From NCBI GenBank assembly GCA_907164885.2, contig OU015499.1, positions 159,275,489 through 159,339,488 on the forward strand: DNA of 64,000 bases, read 5' to 3'. Shown here in pieces: positions 34,908 to 46,479 of the stretch (position 1 is the first letter of the stretch; every line of letters starts with the position of its first letter). The position numbers and the translations under genes are program-made. This stretch comes from Dolomedes plantarius. Lineage: Eukaryota; Arthropoda; Arachnida; Araneae; Dolomedidae. The notes below the pieces were generated by a model. That model ran no database searches. It saw only the letters and a program-made list of their open reading frames with translations, and was not told the origin of the DNA.

Positions 34908-35766
34908 CTAAGTTTAATTTTTTTTAAAAACGATTTTCATAATCATGTGAAGGATGAGTTTTCTGTAGGATAAGTTACGTGTTTAATTGTTTGTTTATAA
35001 AATTGTTATAGAAATAAAATATGTTTGGAAAATAAAACTTATAACTGGGACTTACACTTGCGAAATAAAGGCATATTAAATTTATTGTTATAAGTAAATG
35101 TATATTTTAGAAGTCGCATTGACTTTTAGGCAAAGTTATGTATATATTTATGATGAATGGTTATTTATTTATTTATTGAAGGCAATATTTATGATAATTT
35201 TGAGTATTTATACTTACAAAAGGTTTATTTAATAAAGAATTTGTGGAATTCAGTTGTTCCTCTCTAGATGGCTTGTTTAATCTTTTTTTTTTGTTTTTTG
35301 CCTTTTCATTGAAAAAAAACCTTTTCTGTGGCACTATTTTCTTGTTGGCAGGTTCTTGGTTGTCTTTAGGAAGTAACTTTTGTGGTATATTGATATTAAG
35401 TATATTTTCCACTGTATTTAGAGAATTCATAAGTTGTTGAGCAACTAAAGGGTCTATTGATGTTTTTGAGTTAATTTTTGCATGTATCATATTGATTTTA
35501 TTTAAAATGCTTTCTTTATTTATTTCAGAATTATGTTTGTGATCAATAATTGTGCTTTTTGTTATTTGTGGAGAGGGTGTTACATGAAGAGGACCAGAGT
35601 ATGATGTATGTTCATTATATTTTTTGTTAACAGCATAAATATGTTTGCACATGTTATTTAAAATTACTAAATCATGACATGTGCATTCATATGCTGACAT
35701 ACAACTTAGGCATTCACGACAGATGATGTTACAAGTTTCGGTGCAAGTGTGTATTTTTGTGACTGT

Positions 35767-36324
35767 TGTAGCGTACTGGAATTATGGTTTTTTCCCGAGA
35801 CCCCACAAGGGCTGAAACACAGCTGCGTGCTTTTCAAGGAATGTGTTGTTCGGTTCCACCAGTTCGGAACACGTGGGGGGATTAAAAACCGTTTTCCCTA
35901 CAGATGCAGCCACTAAAGCTGTCATCTTGGACGTTTCTGTAATGTAGTAAAGTTCGGCGACTAAAAATAGTTGTCAGCCGATAATCTGCCGCCCCCTCCA
36001 CCCCTTCTGAAAATCCAGACATTGAAGAGAGACGCTGTATAAAATCCGAGCGGGATAGACGTGTTTTTGCTAGGCTCCTGTGTTGTTGGGCCGATAATGG
36101 GCCCTGGAGCGTGTATCTGTGAATCTGCACGTAAATTAAGTAATTATGTCGGAAGTGTTTAAGGTTTAATTCTTTTTGTAAATAAATCTACTTGTTATGT
36201 TTTTGTTTTAAAAATTTGGCTTTCGCTTTTAATTAGAACTCTGTCTTTCTTTGGTATGGGTCAATAGTTGTGAAATTTCTTCAAAATGCCTCAGAGAGTT
36301 TATCAGCCTTGCAGTGACGCCACA
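35767..36324 (+). mobile_element. Solo LTR inserted in MULE exon 3
   Basis: 558 bp from TGTAGCGTACTGG to GTGACGCCACA (TG...CA), flanked by CTGT on both sides (35763-35766 and 36325-36328). It has a TATAAAA box at about 36038 and AATAAA at about 36180. With one CTGT removed the MULE frame reads straight across, up to the SWIM Cys/His. Confidence 0.88.
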
Positions 36325-36812
36325 CTGTGTATGTTTTGTTTGGGAATGTTTCGGATTTAATAATCCATCTGTCGTTGGATATTTGGAGGCAATCTGAAAT
36401 TATTCTTCGGCCCTCTTTGTGACGGTGATATGAACTAGTGTGTTTTTTGGTAATTTTTCCTTTATGAAATTTTACAAGTCTTTCAAAGTGTTTATCATTT
36501 ATATATGCTTTTAAGCTTTCACTGCATTTATCTACACGCTTACATTTTTTCCCATCTAAATAAATATGTTTTATTTCCCTATGAAAATGTTCTAAATGCA
36601 TGTTTGTGTTTAATTTTGCCCCCCTTCCTATAACAGTATGCCCACATTTTTGTCCTATTGCTGTAGTATTTTATAAAATACATGTGAAAATCTTTAGTGT
36701 CAGGGTCATTTTCAAGTACTTTTAAAAATTTAGAAACTGTATTTAAAAATATATCTTCATCTAATTCATAAGTAATTGATTTTAGAATTGTATAAATATG
36801 TTTTCTTTTATC

Positions 36813-37373
36813 CAGGGCCGCCCAGAGGGGGGGGGGGGGCAAGTGGGGCACTTTGCCCCAGGCCCTAAAAAAATAAAAAATAATAATTTAATAGATTTCA
36901 TTCAAAAGAAAATTCTGAAACTTGTGCCGTACTTCAAAATTCAAAATAATCTCCTGAAAAAAGGCCCCCCCCTCAAAAAAAAAAAAATATAAAATATATA
37001 TATTCAATTAATTAATTTCTCTTACTCCAAAATAGTCTTCTGAAAAATATGCGATTTAGTTTTAATGAAAAATATAACTGTTTAGTCCTAACTGCTATAA
37101 AATGACATTCCCTCTAATAAAGTGAAGACAGTACTAACTACTAAAATAGACAACAAAACAAAAATGTGGATGGAAGATGTCATATTTATTAGAGAATACA
37201 ACACGAGAGCAGTGCAATGAAATATAATTATTATGTTAATCATTCATGTAATAAAATTTTAAGTATGAGTAACTTAATTTGAATGTGTGTTTTCGTCTCT
37301 TTCCATTTTTTATTTTTCTTGGGGCCCCCCGACAGAAGTTTGCTGGGCCCCGTAAAGTCTCTGGGCAGCCCTG
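36813..37373. mobile_element. hAT-type MITE inserted in MULE exon 3
   Basis: 561 bp with inverted ends CAGGGCCGCCCAGAG...CTCTGGGCAGCCCTG and an 8-bp target duplication CTTTTATC (36805-36812 and 37374-37381), the hAT signature. Removing it restores the MULE reading frame. A poly-G run (about 36828-36839) sits just inside the left end. Confidence 0.92.
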
Positions 37374-38153
37374 CTTTTATCCATTGGTAATGTATTTAAA
37401 TGGCCTTGCCATGCCCTATCGACATGCCATGCACAGAGATGAGCTTCAACAGGGCCAAAAGCCTTCACACATGCCTGATAAAATAACTGAGCATAATCAC
37501 TCATGAAAACTTTTGTTTTTATTACTACAGGTAAGGCATCTCTTATTTTCTTAAAAAAGTAAGTCATTGTGTTAATGCTTACTGTTGACGTTAGACAAAA
37601 TGCCACAGGAAAGCCCTCTTCATATTCATCTACGACCATGACTGTTACAAGTTCAAACCCATAGGCAGTCATGCCATGTGTGGAATCTAGGCATATTCTG
37701 TCCACACCAAATTTTTTTAACATTTCGATTTGAATGGGCATCATGAAGGCAAGGAAAAAATCCTTATGCTCGATACTCCGGTTCTCTGTGTTTTGCTCTT
37801 TATAGTCAAATATTAATGTGCCACTATCTTTCATATTTTTAACCCATAGTTGTACACTAAGTTCATCAAAAGTTGCACTGTTCAATGAATTTGGGTTGAT
37901 ATTTTTTTTTTATGATGCTCAAGTCCTTCCTAGTAAAAATATGACTCCTTTCATCGCTGTCGAAATCAATGGAACCTCTGATGTCTGATGATCTTCATGG
38001 TTATCTTCAACACCATGAAATAATTTGCCTGGAAAAAATATTATAGATAAGTTATAAAATACTAATGATACATTATGTCTCTGTAAGTTACAGAAAGTTT
38101 CATTAAAAAATTTATGTAGTACAACAAATGTAATTTTCAGACTCCATTGAGTC

Positions 38154-38319
38154 CAGTGGCGCACCCAGGGGGCCCTGGCACCCCCCCCAAAGAAGTAGAA
38201 ATATTGATTTTCCATTATAAATATTTTTATTCGTTCATCTCGGCCCCCCCATGCATTATAAATATTTTTATCCATTCATCTCGCCCCCCCCCCAAGAAAA
38301 AATCCTGGGTGCGCCACTG
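38154..38319. mobile_element. hAT-type MITE in MULE intron 2
   Basis: 166 bp with inverted ends CAGTGGCGCACCCAGG...CCTGGGTGCGCCACTG and imperfect 8-bp duplications ATTGAGTC (38146-38153) and ATTAAGTC (38320-38327). The interior has an internal direct duplication of about 50 bases with C-runs. Confidence 0.88.
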
Positions 38320-38740
38320 ATTAAGTCCCAATGAGATAGGGAAGGGGAGAGGGTTAAATTCCCCTGGCCACGAGCATTAGAGGTCAGGCATATGACATAT
38401 CAGCCTGATAAGTTTCTCTACCTTAGTATTAGTAGGCAACTCCCCTGACTTATACTATATGAATTTGGAATACATACATGTGTGTGTGCAATTACATATA
38501 TACATTTGTATACAGTTCCACAACTAGGCAGGGGCAACAGGGGCACCCACCCAGGGCCCACTTAGAAGGGGGGCCCAAAATGCTGCATTTGTTTTATTAT
38601 TTCCCCAAATAAAGAGGCCCGAATGCAAATTCTTGCCCAGGTCACAGGAATGGCAAGTTACGGCTTTGTTTGTATATATATATATGTGTGATAATAATCA
38701 CATTCGGAAAATTTAACACAAGGGAATTGATGTATATGAA
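38320..38740. other. Intronic DNA with a possible decayed hAT-like relic
   Basis: At about 38515-38645 a GC-richer stretch (CAGTTCCACAACTAGGCAGG, then GGGGCAACAGGGGCACCC) has the look of a worn hAT MITE, without clear matching ends. Nothing else recognised. Confidence 0.3.
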
Positions 38741-38743
38741 CTT

Positions 38744-39149
38744 ATGGGAGATGCAGTCGGGCGAAGTGTTGATCCAGGGAAGCACTTACGAAATTTAGGA
38801 GAGAAACACACACATGGAGTCATTGATGAAATACACAAATTCCAAGACGTGTTTTATTTATCAGAAGGCATTAGCTGCAGTGGCCACTGGACTTGCCCTG
38901 ACGGGACACGGAGAGCTGGCCGTCGTGACCGACGGACTGTGGACAGCAGGTCCGACAGCAACGAGAGTTAGAAATGAAGAGACGAAAAGTCTTCCGCTCA
39001 CGCAAATAGTAAATGAGTGTTTTGCGATATTGATGCCAGAGGGCCTAAACTACTTAATTTTTAATTGGGCGACTTTAGGTTCGGGGAGTTCACGTGTCCA
39101 CTTCAGTTTTCCAAGGGATAACTTTATTGATAGATACCGCGCGTGTTAG
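38744..39149 (+). other. Open frames of unknown origin next to an LTR relic
   Basis: A 111-codon frame (38814-39149) contains ALAAVATGLALTGHGELAVV and LTQIVNECFAILMPEGLNYL. Its GC content is above that of its neighbours and it ends about 25 bases before LTR-like sequence. It might be the 3' end of an LTR element interior. I do not recognise the protein. Confidence 0.25.
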
Positions 39150-39173
39150 ATCTGTGACCTATTGACCTGGGCG

Positions 39174-39305
39174 CAGGATAAGTGGCCATGAAGTTCTTGT
39201 AAAGTGTGGTTTCGACGTTATAAAAAGCATAAATCCAGAGTGGTTCGAGGGCTCTTCAAGAATTTTGACATTACACTGACATTCGGTATCTCATAAACTA
39301 CCGAA
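39174..39305 (+). repeat. LTR relic related to the Ty3-type 3' LTR
   Basis: Matches 34267-34394 with many changes, including GACGTTATAAAA.GCATAAAT and CCAGAGTGGTTCGAGG. Only the middle of the LTR is left. Confidence 0.75.
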
Positions 39306-39500
39306 CACTCGGACCAGAGCTATCTGGGGGATGTTATTGAGTTCAGATACTTCACATGCCTGCTTAATGATCTGCAGGTCTAATATAAATAATAAAATAC
39401 TTTACTTTTAGGTTGCAATTTTGGAAAAGGGGTCGTGCTTTCTTAAAAAGAGAACATGGTTTAAAGTAATTTAGGAAGACGCGTTTTCTTGTTACATATA

Positions 39501-40112
39501 CAGTCGAACCTCCATATATCGAAGTAGCAAAATGCGCGAAAAAAATTCGATATATAGAAATTTCGATATATAGAATTGAGCTTAGTCTTATCATAATTCT
39601 CCTAAAAAAATTAAAGCTAATTTTCGTATACGAAACTCCATTTCTAATTTATATACGAATCCCATTAAATGAAAGTTAATAACTATAAAATGAATTAATA
39701 TGAAAGATTTATTGATTACTACGTATATTTAAAAAAAAACAATAATGCAGACAGTGGTTACAATGATCACAGTTACATTCTTTAAAAAAAAAACTACGAA
39801 TATCTTGCTGAACAGTTAGTTTTACGGAAAGTTCAAAGAAATGCTCGCATTTATTCAGTCCACTAAAAACTTCATCAGAGACATTATCCGCGAATTGAAG
39901 TCCACGACGTATTGTTTCAAATGCCAAAAATTAGGAGATTTTATTCTAAAGTGGAATAAAATCTCCCAATTTCTATTGAAAAAAATTTCGATATACAGAG
40001 ATTTTTTCGATATATAGAAGCAATTTTTCTATGTAATGAACATGGAGATTTGCTAAGAGTTCGATATATAGAAAATTTCGATATAGGGAAGTTTGATATA
40101 TGGAGGTTCGTC

Positions 40113-40114
<2 letters not shown>
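39501..40114 (-). mobile_element. pogo/Tigger-type element in MULE intron 2
   Basis: 614 bp with inverted ends CAGTCGAACCTCCATATAT... and TA on both sides. Subterminal CGATATATAGAA motifs repeat near each end. A minus-strand frame (39927-39709) with AFETIRRGLQFADNVSDEVF and QQDIRSFFFK looks like the C-terminal tail of a Tigger transposase. The catalytic part is missing, so it is an internally deleted, non-autonomous copy. Confidence 0.85.
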
Positions 40115-40146
<32 letters not shown>

Positions 40147-41449
40147 CATTTCAATTTCATGTAGTATAGTATAAATTCTGAAAAATTTGTAGTTCCATGC
40201 AATTGTTTTTCATAAAAATGTGTTTTCTTACCAGCTACAATGTCATTTGTTTCTTGAGATAAAGGGAGATGGCTCAACCGAAAGTCGTGTTTGTACTGCT
40301 TTATAAAATATTGTATGGTAATAAGCTCTTTGTTTTCCTTTAAAATTACTTGTGCTGTTCAATGATGACCAACTTTCTTTGAACCCTGGGCTTTCAGTTG
40401 TCTTTTTCCTTTTGAGTTAGAGGAAAACTGTCTGCTTCTACTGCACATATATTCTTGTCTGCCATTATCTCTTTCTCCTCGTGCCAAAACAAAATTACAA
40501 GAATTATTCTGCTCTTCTTCAGACAGCCAATTTGGAAAATCTGAAAAATATTCCATCTATGTTAAACTGTCTCTATTTGTCGTCAAAAACAATAAAAATC
40601 TATTTATTCATTCGTATATTGTTATAAAATTACATTTAAACTAAAGTAATAGTGAGTAAAGTAAGAATTTAAATGGTTGTGAGATTGAACTTGATGGCAT
40701 TCTATCTAAATGTAGATTATATTGTCATAGCTTTGTGGTTTGATTACAATCTGCACTAAGTAGAGAATGCATGCCAGAAATTTATTCCTTTTGATAAACT
40801 ATCTTTAGTATGCTGGTAATTACTTTTTTGAAAATATACTTTATCTGTAATCTAGCAATTTTGTATAGTTCTAAAATGCATTTCAACTTATTCTTTATTA
40901 CAGTTGCGTTCATGTAAAATCAGAATGATGAATTTATATGACTTATCAAGTGAAATGGCTTTATTATGAACATCTTCGTTGTACGTATGTTTATGATACA
41001 ATTGACAATAATGAGTTATGTTGTATTGTTAGATTTTTTAAAATTGAATAAACTGATTCATTTATGCCTATTTTAAAATTCATCCACGCATATCTTTTTG
41101 TGTGTTATGATATACAGAAGTGAATTAATTTAAATGAAATGAATTAAATAACATGATTCAGTCTACATGTGCAAATTGAGGTTTTCTCCGAGATTTCAAC
41201 GAGTATGAATAAATTTCTGTTCAGAAGTAAAAATTTACTGGCTTTTGCATAGAGATCTACAGTACATTGCAATGATTTCCATTTTTTTCACTAATGACTA
41301 GAAATAATGACTAGAGATAAAGTAAACTTATAAAATAGATATTGAAAAATATGTGAAAAAAAATTAGTGAAGTCATTCTCAAGATCTTCTGTGCATACAA
41401 TATCAAGCAAAAATTGAGTGGTCTTCTATAGTTGTATAACAAAGGGCTA

Positions 41450-42750
41450 CAGAGGCTGTTCGCACATTTTTTAGATGATTTTGGTAAGCGGTAATAAAAA
41501 ATCGTTTGCTGCAAAAGAAATAATTGCAATTGTACTATGTTTTTAAAAGTCAAAATTATCGTCTGCGGCTTGAAAGTTTTGTTTTTATTCAAAATGGCGT
41601 TTTTAACAAACCAGTGGTTCGAAGGCTACATATATGCTCTTTCCGAAGAGAAATATGCATACTCCGTTATCCAAAAACGATGTGAGAGTCATGGTTTTGT
41701 GATATCTAAAGCGTCGATAGGTAATATCGTCAACAAGAAAGGAAAAAAACGTCAAATTGGAGCCTCAAGTGGGACAAAAATTCCAAACAAGTATCCAAGG
41801 AAAAAACGGACATCTTCGACTATTGCAAAGGTACGTTGTTTAATGTTAAAAGAAAATCCCCCTAGTCAAAGGACAGTTGCAAAATCATTAAAATGCTCGG
41901 TGTCCACTGTAAACAAAATGATAAACGTTGATTTAAATCTTAAGAAAGCGAAAAAAACGCAATGTGCATAGTATTCTTCCAAATCATATCGCTGAACGCA
42001 GGACACGCTGCAGAATTCTATATGAGAAACACTTATGCAAAGAAAAATGGAAAACAATTGTCACAATAGATGAATCATGGGTGTATTTAAATGATTGCAA
42101 CAAAAAAGAGCCATTTATTATCATAAAAGGGGAGAAAAAAATTTAAGTACATGGTTCAAAGAATCGAAAGAAAGTTTTTCTAAGGGATTCATGATTGTTG
42201 CTGGTTTTTCTTATAATGGCAAGTTAAAAATAAAGAGAGTGGAAAAAAATGTCAAGATTAACTCCAAATACTATCAGGAACATATTTTATCGCCAATTTT
42301 TCTGAATGAAATACCATCGCTTTACCCACAATGCCATCAATCTGTGAGACTCCATCAGGACATAGCTAGCAGTCACACATCAAAATCCACTGTAAATTTC
42401 CTAAAAGAAATGGAACAAAAAACTGGTATCAAGGCCATACCCTTCACTGATATCCCTACTAAATCTCCGATGTATCGCCTATGGATTTTTGTGCTTTCGG
42501 ACTTTTAAAATCTGCATTATCCAAACATCGCCCCAAAACCGTTACAGGACTCTGGAAAGCTGTTCAGGAGGAATGGGATAGAATACCTCTTCTGACACTT
42601 CAAAAGGCATTATTATCCTGGAAATTGCGGTGTCGAAAGATAGTTCAGAATAAGGGATGTCAAATAAAACATTTAAAACACAAGAATGTTATGTAATTTA
42701 GTTTTGTGAATACTTTATACATCGTCTAAAAAATGTGTGAACAGCCTCTG
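41450..42750 (+). mobile_element. Tc1/mariner-type transposon with broken transposase
   Basis: 1301 bp with inverted ends CAGAGGCTGTTCGCACATTTTTTAGA..., flanked by TA, in MULE intron 1. Its transposase gene (about 41537-42696) is in four overlapping frames: a helix-turn-helix part (SQRTVAKSLKCSVSTVNKM), VTIDESWVYL with the first Asp, RLHQDIASSHTS with the second, and MDFCAFGLLKSAL with the last Asp. Allowing for the frameshift at about 42475, about 41 residues separate the last two Asp, suggesting a DD41D-type family. Three frameshifts make it non-coding, but the ends are well kept. A related end fragment lies at 63004. Confidence 0.88.
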
Positions 42751-43304
42751 TAGTTATAGCCATTATTTCATCGAATTTTCAATGCAAGTTTTTGAAGACT
42801 TTCAGAAATTATATAAATAAAAAATCTATGTGATTAAACAATTGTGTTCATTTGTAAGTTCAAATAATGTTATAGAATCAATGTTAATGTTATAGTTCAA
42901 ATAATGTTCAAATAATGTAAAATTAGAAAAACCGTCAATAGTTATTTTAACCTTTTTTCTCATGTGGCATAAAAAATTTAATAAAATATCAATTTTAAAA
43001 AGCTGTAAAATGCAATTAACAATTAAAGTTTTAAATCATTTTTCTAATATAAAAACACTTCCAAGGAACTGGTAGATAATTTTTCTGTCCATTTCCTTGA
43101 TTTCAGGATTGGTCAAAACTACAAAATCTACATACACATGTACAATGACAATTTTTTTTCTTCACAGGGTTCTAAATTAATTCCAAGTCTATTTAATCCT
43201 TGTGTAAGAAAGGCTGTGACATTTCAAAAACAAAACACCAGCCAAAAATGAAATTTTATTCCCCTTAAATGAAAGATCACTGTTATTTGTACCCAAAATA
43301 AATT
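42751..43304. other. Intronic AT-rich DNA
   Basis: No gene. A few short local duplications around 42865-42920 (ATAATGTTATAG, TTCAAATAATG). Confidence 0.4.
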
Positions 43305-44137
43305 CTTGGATTTTAATGCAAGATCTGAAGACTGGTATGTTCTCAGATTATACATCTTAAACTGATGCTTCACCTGAGACAATTGAAATCAAATTACTTT
43401 TTATTAATTTGATTTCAATTAATGTCTTGGATTTTAATGCAAGATCTAAAGACTGGTATGTTCTCAGATTATACATCTTAAACTGATGCTTCACCTGAGA
43501 CAATTGAAATCAAATTACTTTTTATTAATTTGATTTCAATTAATGTCTTGGATTTTAATGCAAGATCTAAAGACTGGTATGTTCTCAGATTATACATCTT
43601 AAACTGATGCTTCACCTGAGACAATTGAAATCAAATTACTTTTTATTAATTTGATTTCAATTAATGTCTTGGATTTTAATGCAAGATCTAAAGACTGGTA
43701 TATTCTCAGATTATACATCTTAAACTGATGCTTCACCTGAGACAATTGAAATCAAATTACTTTTTATTTATTTGATTTCAATTAATGTCTTGGATTTTAA
43801 TGCAAGATCTAAAGACTGGTATGTTCTCAGATTATACATCTTAAACTGATGCTTCACCTGAGACAATTGAAATCAAATTACTTTTTATTAATTTGATTTC
43901 AATTAATGTCTTGGATTTTAATGCAAGATCTAAAGACTGGTATGTTCTCAGATTATACATCTTAAACTGATGCTTCACCTGAGACAATTGAAATCAAATT
44001 ACTTTTTATTAATTTGATTTCAATTAATGTCTTGGATTTTAATGCAAGATCTAAAGACTGATATGTTCTCAGATTATACATCTTAAACTGATGTTTCAAT
44101 TGAGACATTAGTTGAAATCAAATTATTTTTTATTCAT
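43305..44137. repeat. Seven-copy 121-bp tandem repeat
   Basis: Units begin at 43305, 43426, 43547, 43668, 43789, 43910 and 44031, exactly 121 bases apart; the last is partial and diverges after about 44098. Each carries an inverted repeat, ATTGAAATCAAATTA and TAATTTGATTTCAAT around a short loop. It lies in MULE intron 1, about 115 bases from exon 1. Confidence 0.95.
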
Positions 44138-44251
44138 CACATTTTTTTTCGTTATGGGAATACAGTTACTGATCTTAATGCATCGACTCACAAATACGCA
44201 AGTTTCTACATAAAAATGTATCAAAATTATGTTAAAATGAATCATTCTTAC

Positions 44252-44600
44252 CTTTCTTAGAAGTAAAACTCTTTTCTTCGCGTTGTTCTTGATCTTCATA
44301 ATTATGTGCCTCTCTTAAATGGATTTGAAATACATTTAGGTTCAGAAATGTATGGTAACAACCTTCCTCCTGACAGGATATATTTCTTTTATAATTATAT
44401 TCGCCGTGCGTGCGTACACGGTGTTTGCTCTCGCTGTTCTTTGAGTAGAAAACTTTTTTACAATACGCACATGGGAAGAGAGTTTTACTTTCCCCACTCT
44501 CTTGAATCTTGTGCTTTATGTGCACTCTTTTAATATGTGCTTGTAGATAACGCTTTTGATAAAAACTTTGTCCACACTCTCCGCAATTAAATATATCCAT
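44252..44600 (-). pseudogene. Exon 1 of the MULE gene: three C2H2 fingers
   Basis: Starts MDIFNCGECGQSF at 44600. Fingers: CGECGQSF...HIKRVH, CAYCKKVF...HRVRTH, and CQEEGCYHTF...HLREAH, the last with a wider Cys spacing. A lysine-rich tail leads to the donor AAAG|GTAAGA at 44252. This exon is undamaged. It would be the DNA-recognition end of the transposase. Confidence 0.8.
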
Positions 44601-44857
44601 CGCTGCAACACGCGTTTGATCGGGCGTAATCTACATTTCAAACAGTCTCGCGCCCGCGCGAAACCTGGTTTTATTTTCGTTCTCGTAAATACGTCACAGC
44701 CAGAAAAGTGAGCAGCTCCGCCGATCGACCAATCAGAGTGCGTATTGTCGAAGGGCAGATTCTAGCCGCCTGTACAATTCTCGCCTTGCTCTGAGACATG
44801 CACTTTTATCCTCCTCGCAAATGACGTATTCCGACTGTAGTGCCACTAAACCTTTTC
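44601..44857 (-). promoter_or_regulatory. GC-rich promoter candidate between MULE gene and ZNF-B
   Basis: A CpG-rich island in AT-rich DNA directly upstream of the exon 1 ATG. It holds a CCAAT box (44729-44733), a CRE-like TACGTCAC (44690-44697) and GCGCCCGCGCG (about 44650-44660). No clear TATA box. Assignment to the MULE gene rests on position. Confidence 0.5.
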
Positions 44858-46425
44858 TCACATAGTAAAGGCGAAAGGCTTCTCTCCCGTGTGGATGCGG
44901 AGATGTCTTTCTAAAGGACCCTGTTGAGAAAATTTTTTCTCACATATAGAGCAGGCGAAAGGTTTCTCTCCCGTGTGGATGCGGAGATGTGTTCTCAAAT
45001 GACCTTGTTGAGAAAATCTTTTCTTACATACCGTGCAGGCGAAAGGTTTCTCTCCTGTGTGGGTGCGGATATGTCTTTTTAAATCACCCTGTACAGCAAA
45101 TTTCTTCTCACATACAGTGCAGGGGAAAGGTTTCTCTCCTGTGTGGGTGAAAAGATGTGTTTTTAGCTCATCCCGTCGACAAAATCTTTTCTCACATACA
45201 GCGCATGCGAAACGTTTCTCTGCTGTGTGGGTGCGGAGATGTGTTTCTAAATTACACTGTTGAGAAAATCTGTTCTCACATACAGTGCAGGCGAAAGGTT
45301 TATCTCCTGTGTGGATGCGGAAATGACTTCTTAAATGACCCTGTTGAGAAAATCTTTTCTCACATACTGTGCAGGCGAAAGGTTTATCTCCTGTGCGGGT
45401 ACGGATATGTTTTTTAAAATCACCCTGAACCGCAAATTTCTTCTCTCCTGAGTGGGTGTGGAGATGTGCTTTTAAATTACCCTGTAGAGAAAATCTTTTG
45501 TTACATACATTGCATGCGAAAGGTTTCTCTCCAGTGTGGATGCGGAGATGTGTTCTAATTTGACACTGTTGAGAAAATCTTTTCTCACATACCGTGCAGG
45601 CGAAAGGTTTCTCTCCTGTGTGGGTGCGGAGATGTATTTTTAACTCACACTGCCGAGAAAATCTTTTCTGACATACAGTGCATGCGAAAGGTTTCTCTGG
45701 TGTGTGGGTGCGGAGATGTGCTTTTAATTGATACTGTTGAGAAAATCTTTTCTCACATACAGAGCAGGCGAAAGGTTTCTCTCCTGTGTTGATGTGGAGA
45801 TGTCTTCTTAAATGACCCCGTTGAGAAAATCTTTTCTCACATACCGTGCAGGCGAAAGGTTTCCCTCCTGTGTGGGAGAAGAGATGTGTTTTTAGCTGAT
45901 CCTGTCGAGAAAATCTTTTCTCACATACATTGCATGCGAAAGGTTTCTCTCCTGTGTGGGTGCGGAGATGTCTTATTAAATTACTCTGTACATCAAATCT
46001 TCTCTCGCATACAGTGCATGCGAAAAGGTTCCCTCCTGTGTGGGAACAGCAAGTATTATCAGCAATGTGGTAGGAATGATCCGTATTTAAGGAGGCCGAC
46101 TGTGAAAATCTTCTGTCACATAAATTACATTCAAAAATTTCCTCGGTGCGAGAAAGAATCTGTGCACTGCAACTTTTTATATTTAGACTAATTCGACATG
46201 TGTTACATGGAGAGAATTCATCTTCCGCTTTAGTAGGGTTTGGTTTGTAGGAATGGCTTTCCTTGGAAGGCTCTTTTATACTGGAAATGCCCGACATTTC
46301 CTTTTCTAGCCTGTCGACGTTACTGTACACGATGAGAAAACTGACTGCTAGCAATACGTTGAACTTCCAAACTTGTGGACAGCTCAAACATTCTAGTATT
46401 GCATCGTCCAATCTGTACCGAGCAC
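44858..46425 (-). CDS. ZNF-B, poly-C2H2 zinc-finger protein
   Basis: The exon begins at 46425 after a TTTACAG acceptor; the first good ATG is at 46297 (MSGISS), giving 479 residues to 44858. The leader (SKESHSYKPNPTKAEDEFS) is followed by one degenerate finger, then about 13 fingers of the type FACTVCEKRFSQQGHLR.HL..H with TGEKP linkers. In one place half a finger is lost (SGEKKFAVQGDF), keeping frame, and another has Asn for the last His (HLHINTGEKP). The final finger breaks off at FAFTM-stop through a two-base loss. A longer frame up to 46633 is read-through of intron and transposon end. It is likely a nuclear DNA-binding protein and in better state than ZNF-A. Confidence 0.8.
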
Positions 46426-46479
46426 CTGTAAAGACAGGAGAAAGAAACTGAATCATATATATATATATATATATATATG

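Larger units (their letters stand above)
35173..44600 (-). pseudogene. C2H2 + MULE transposase + SWIM gene, multi-exon, broken
   Basis: Exon 1 (44600-44252) encodes three C2H2 fingers and ends at a donor GTAAGA. Exon 2 (40540-40232) opens after TTTTCAG in matching phase, with the Asp codon split across the junction, and ends at a second GTAAG. Exon 3 starts at 38028 and runs to the stop at 35173. It carries the MULE transposase core (RICLDSTHGM; KVFMSDYAQ; CAWHVDRAW; Glu in NMHLEHFHRE) and a SWIM finger (CTCHDLVILNNMCKHI). MULE transposases cut and paste DNA; fusion to C2H2 fingers suggests a mobile or formerly domesticated gene. Breaks: TGA at 40361-40359, frameshifts near 37980, 37880 and 36620, a hAT MITE (36813-37373) and a solo LTR (35767-36324) in exon 3. 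Order and splice phases are intact, so it was once spliced. Confidence 0.8.

Noticed and set aside
43305..44137. CRISPR-like array
   Set aside because: The whole 121-bp unit repeats; there are no variable spacers.
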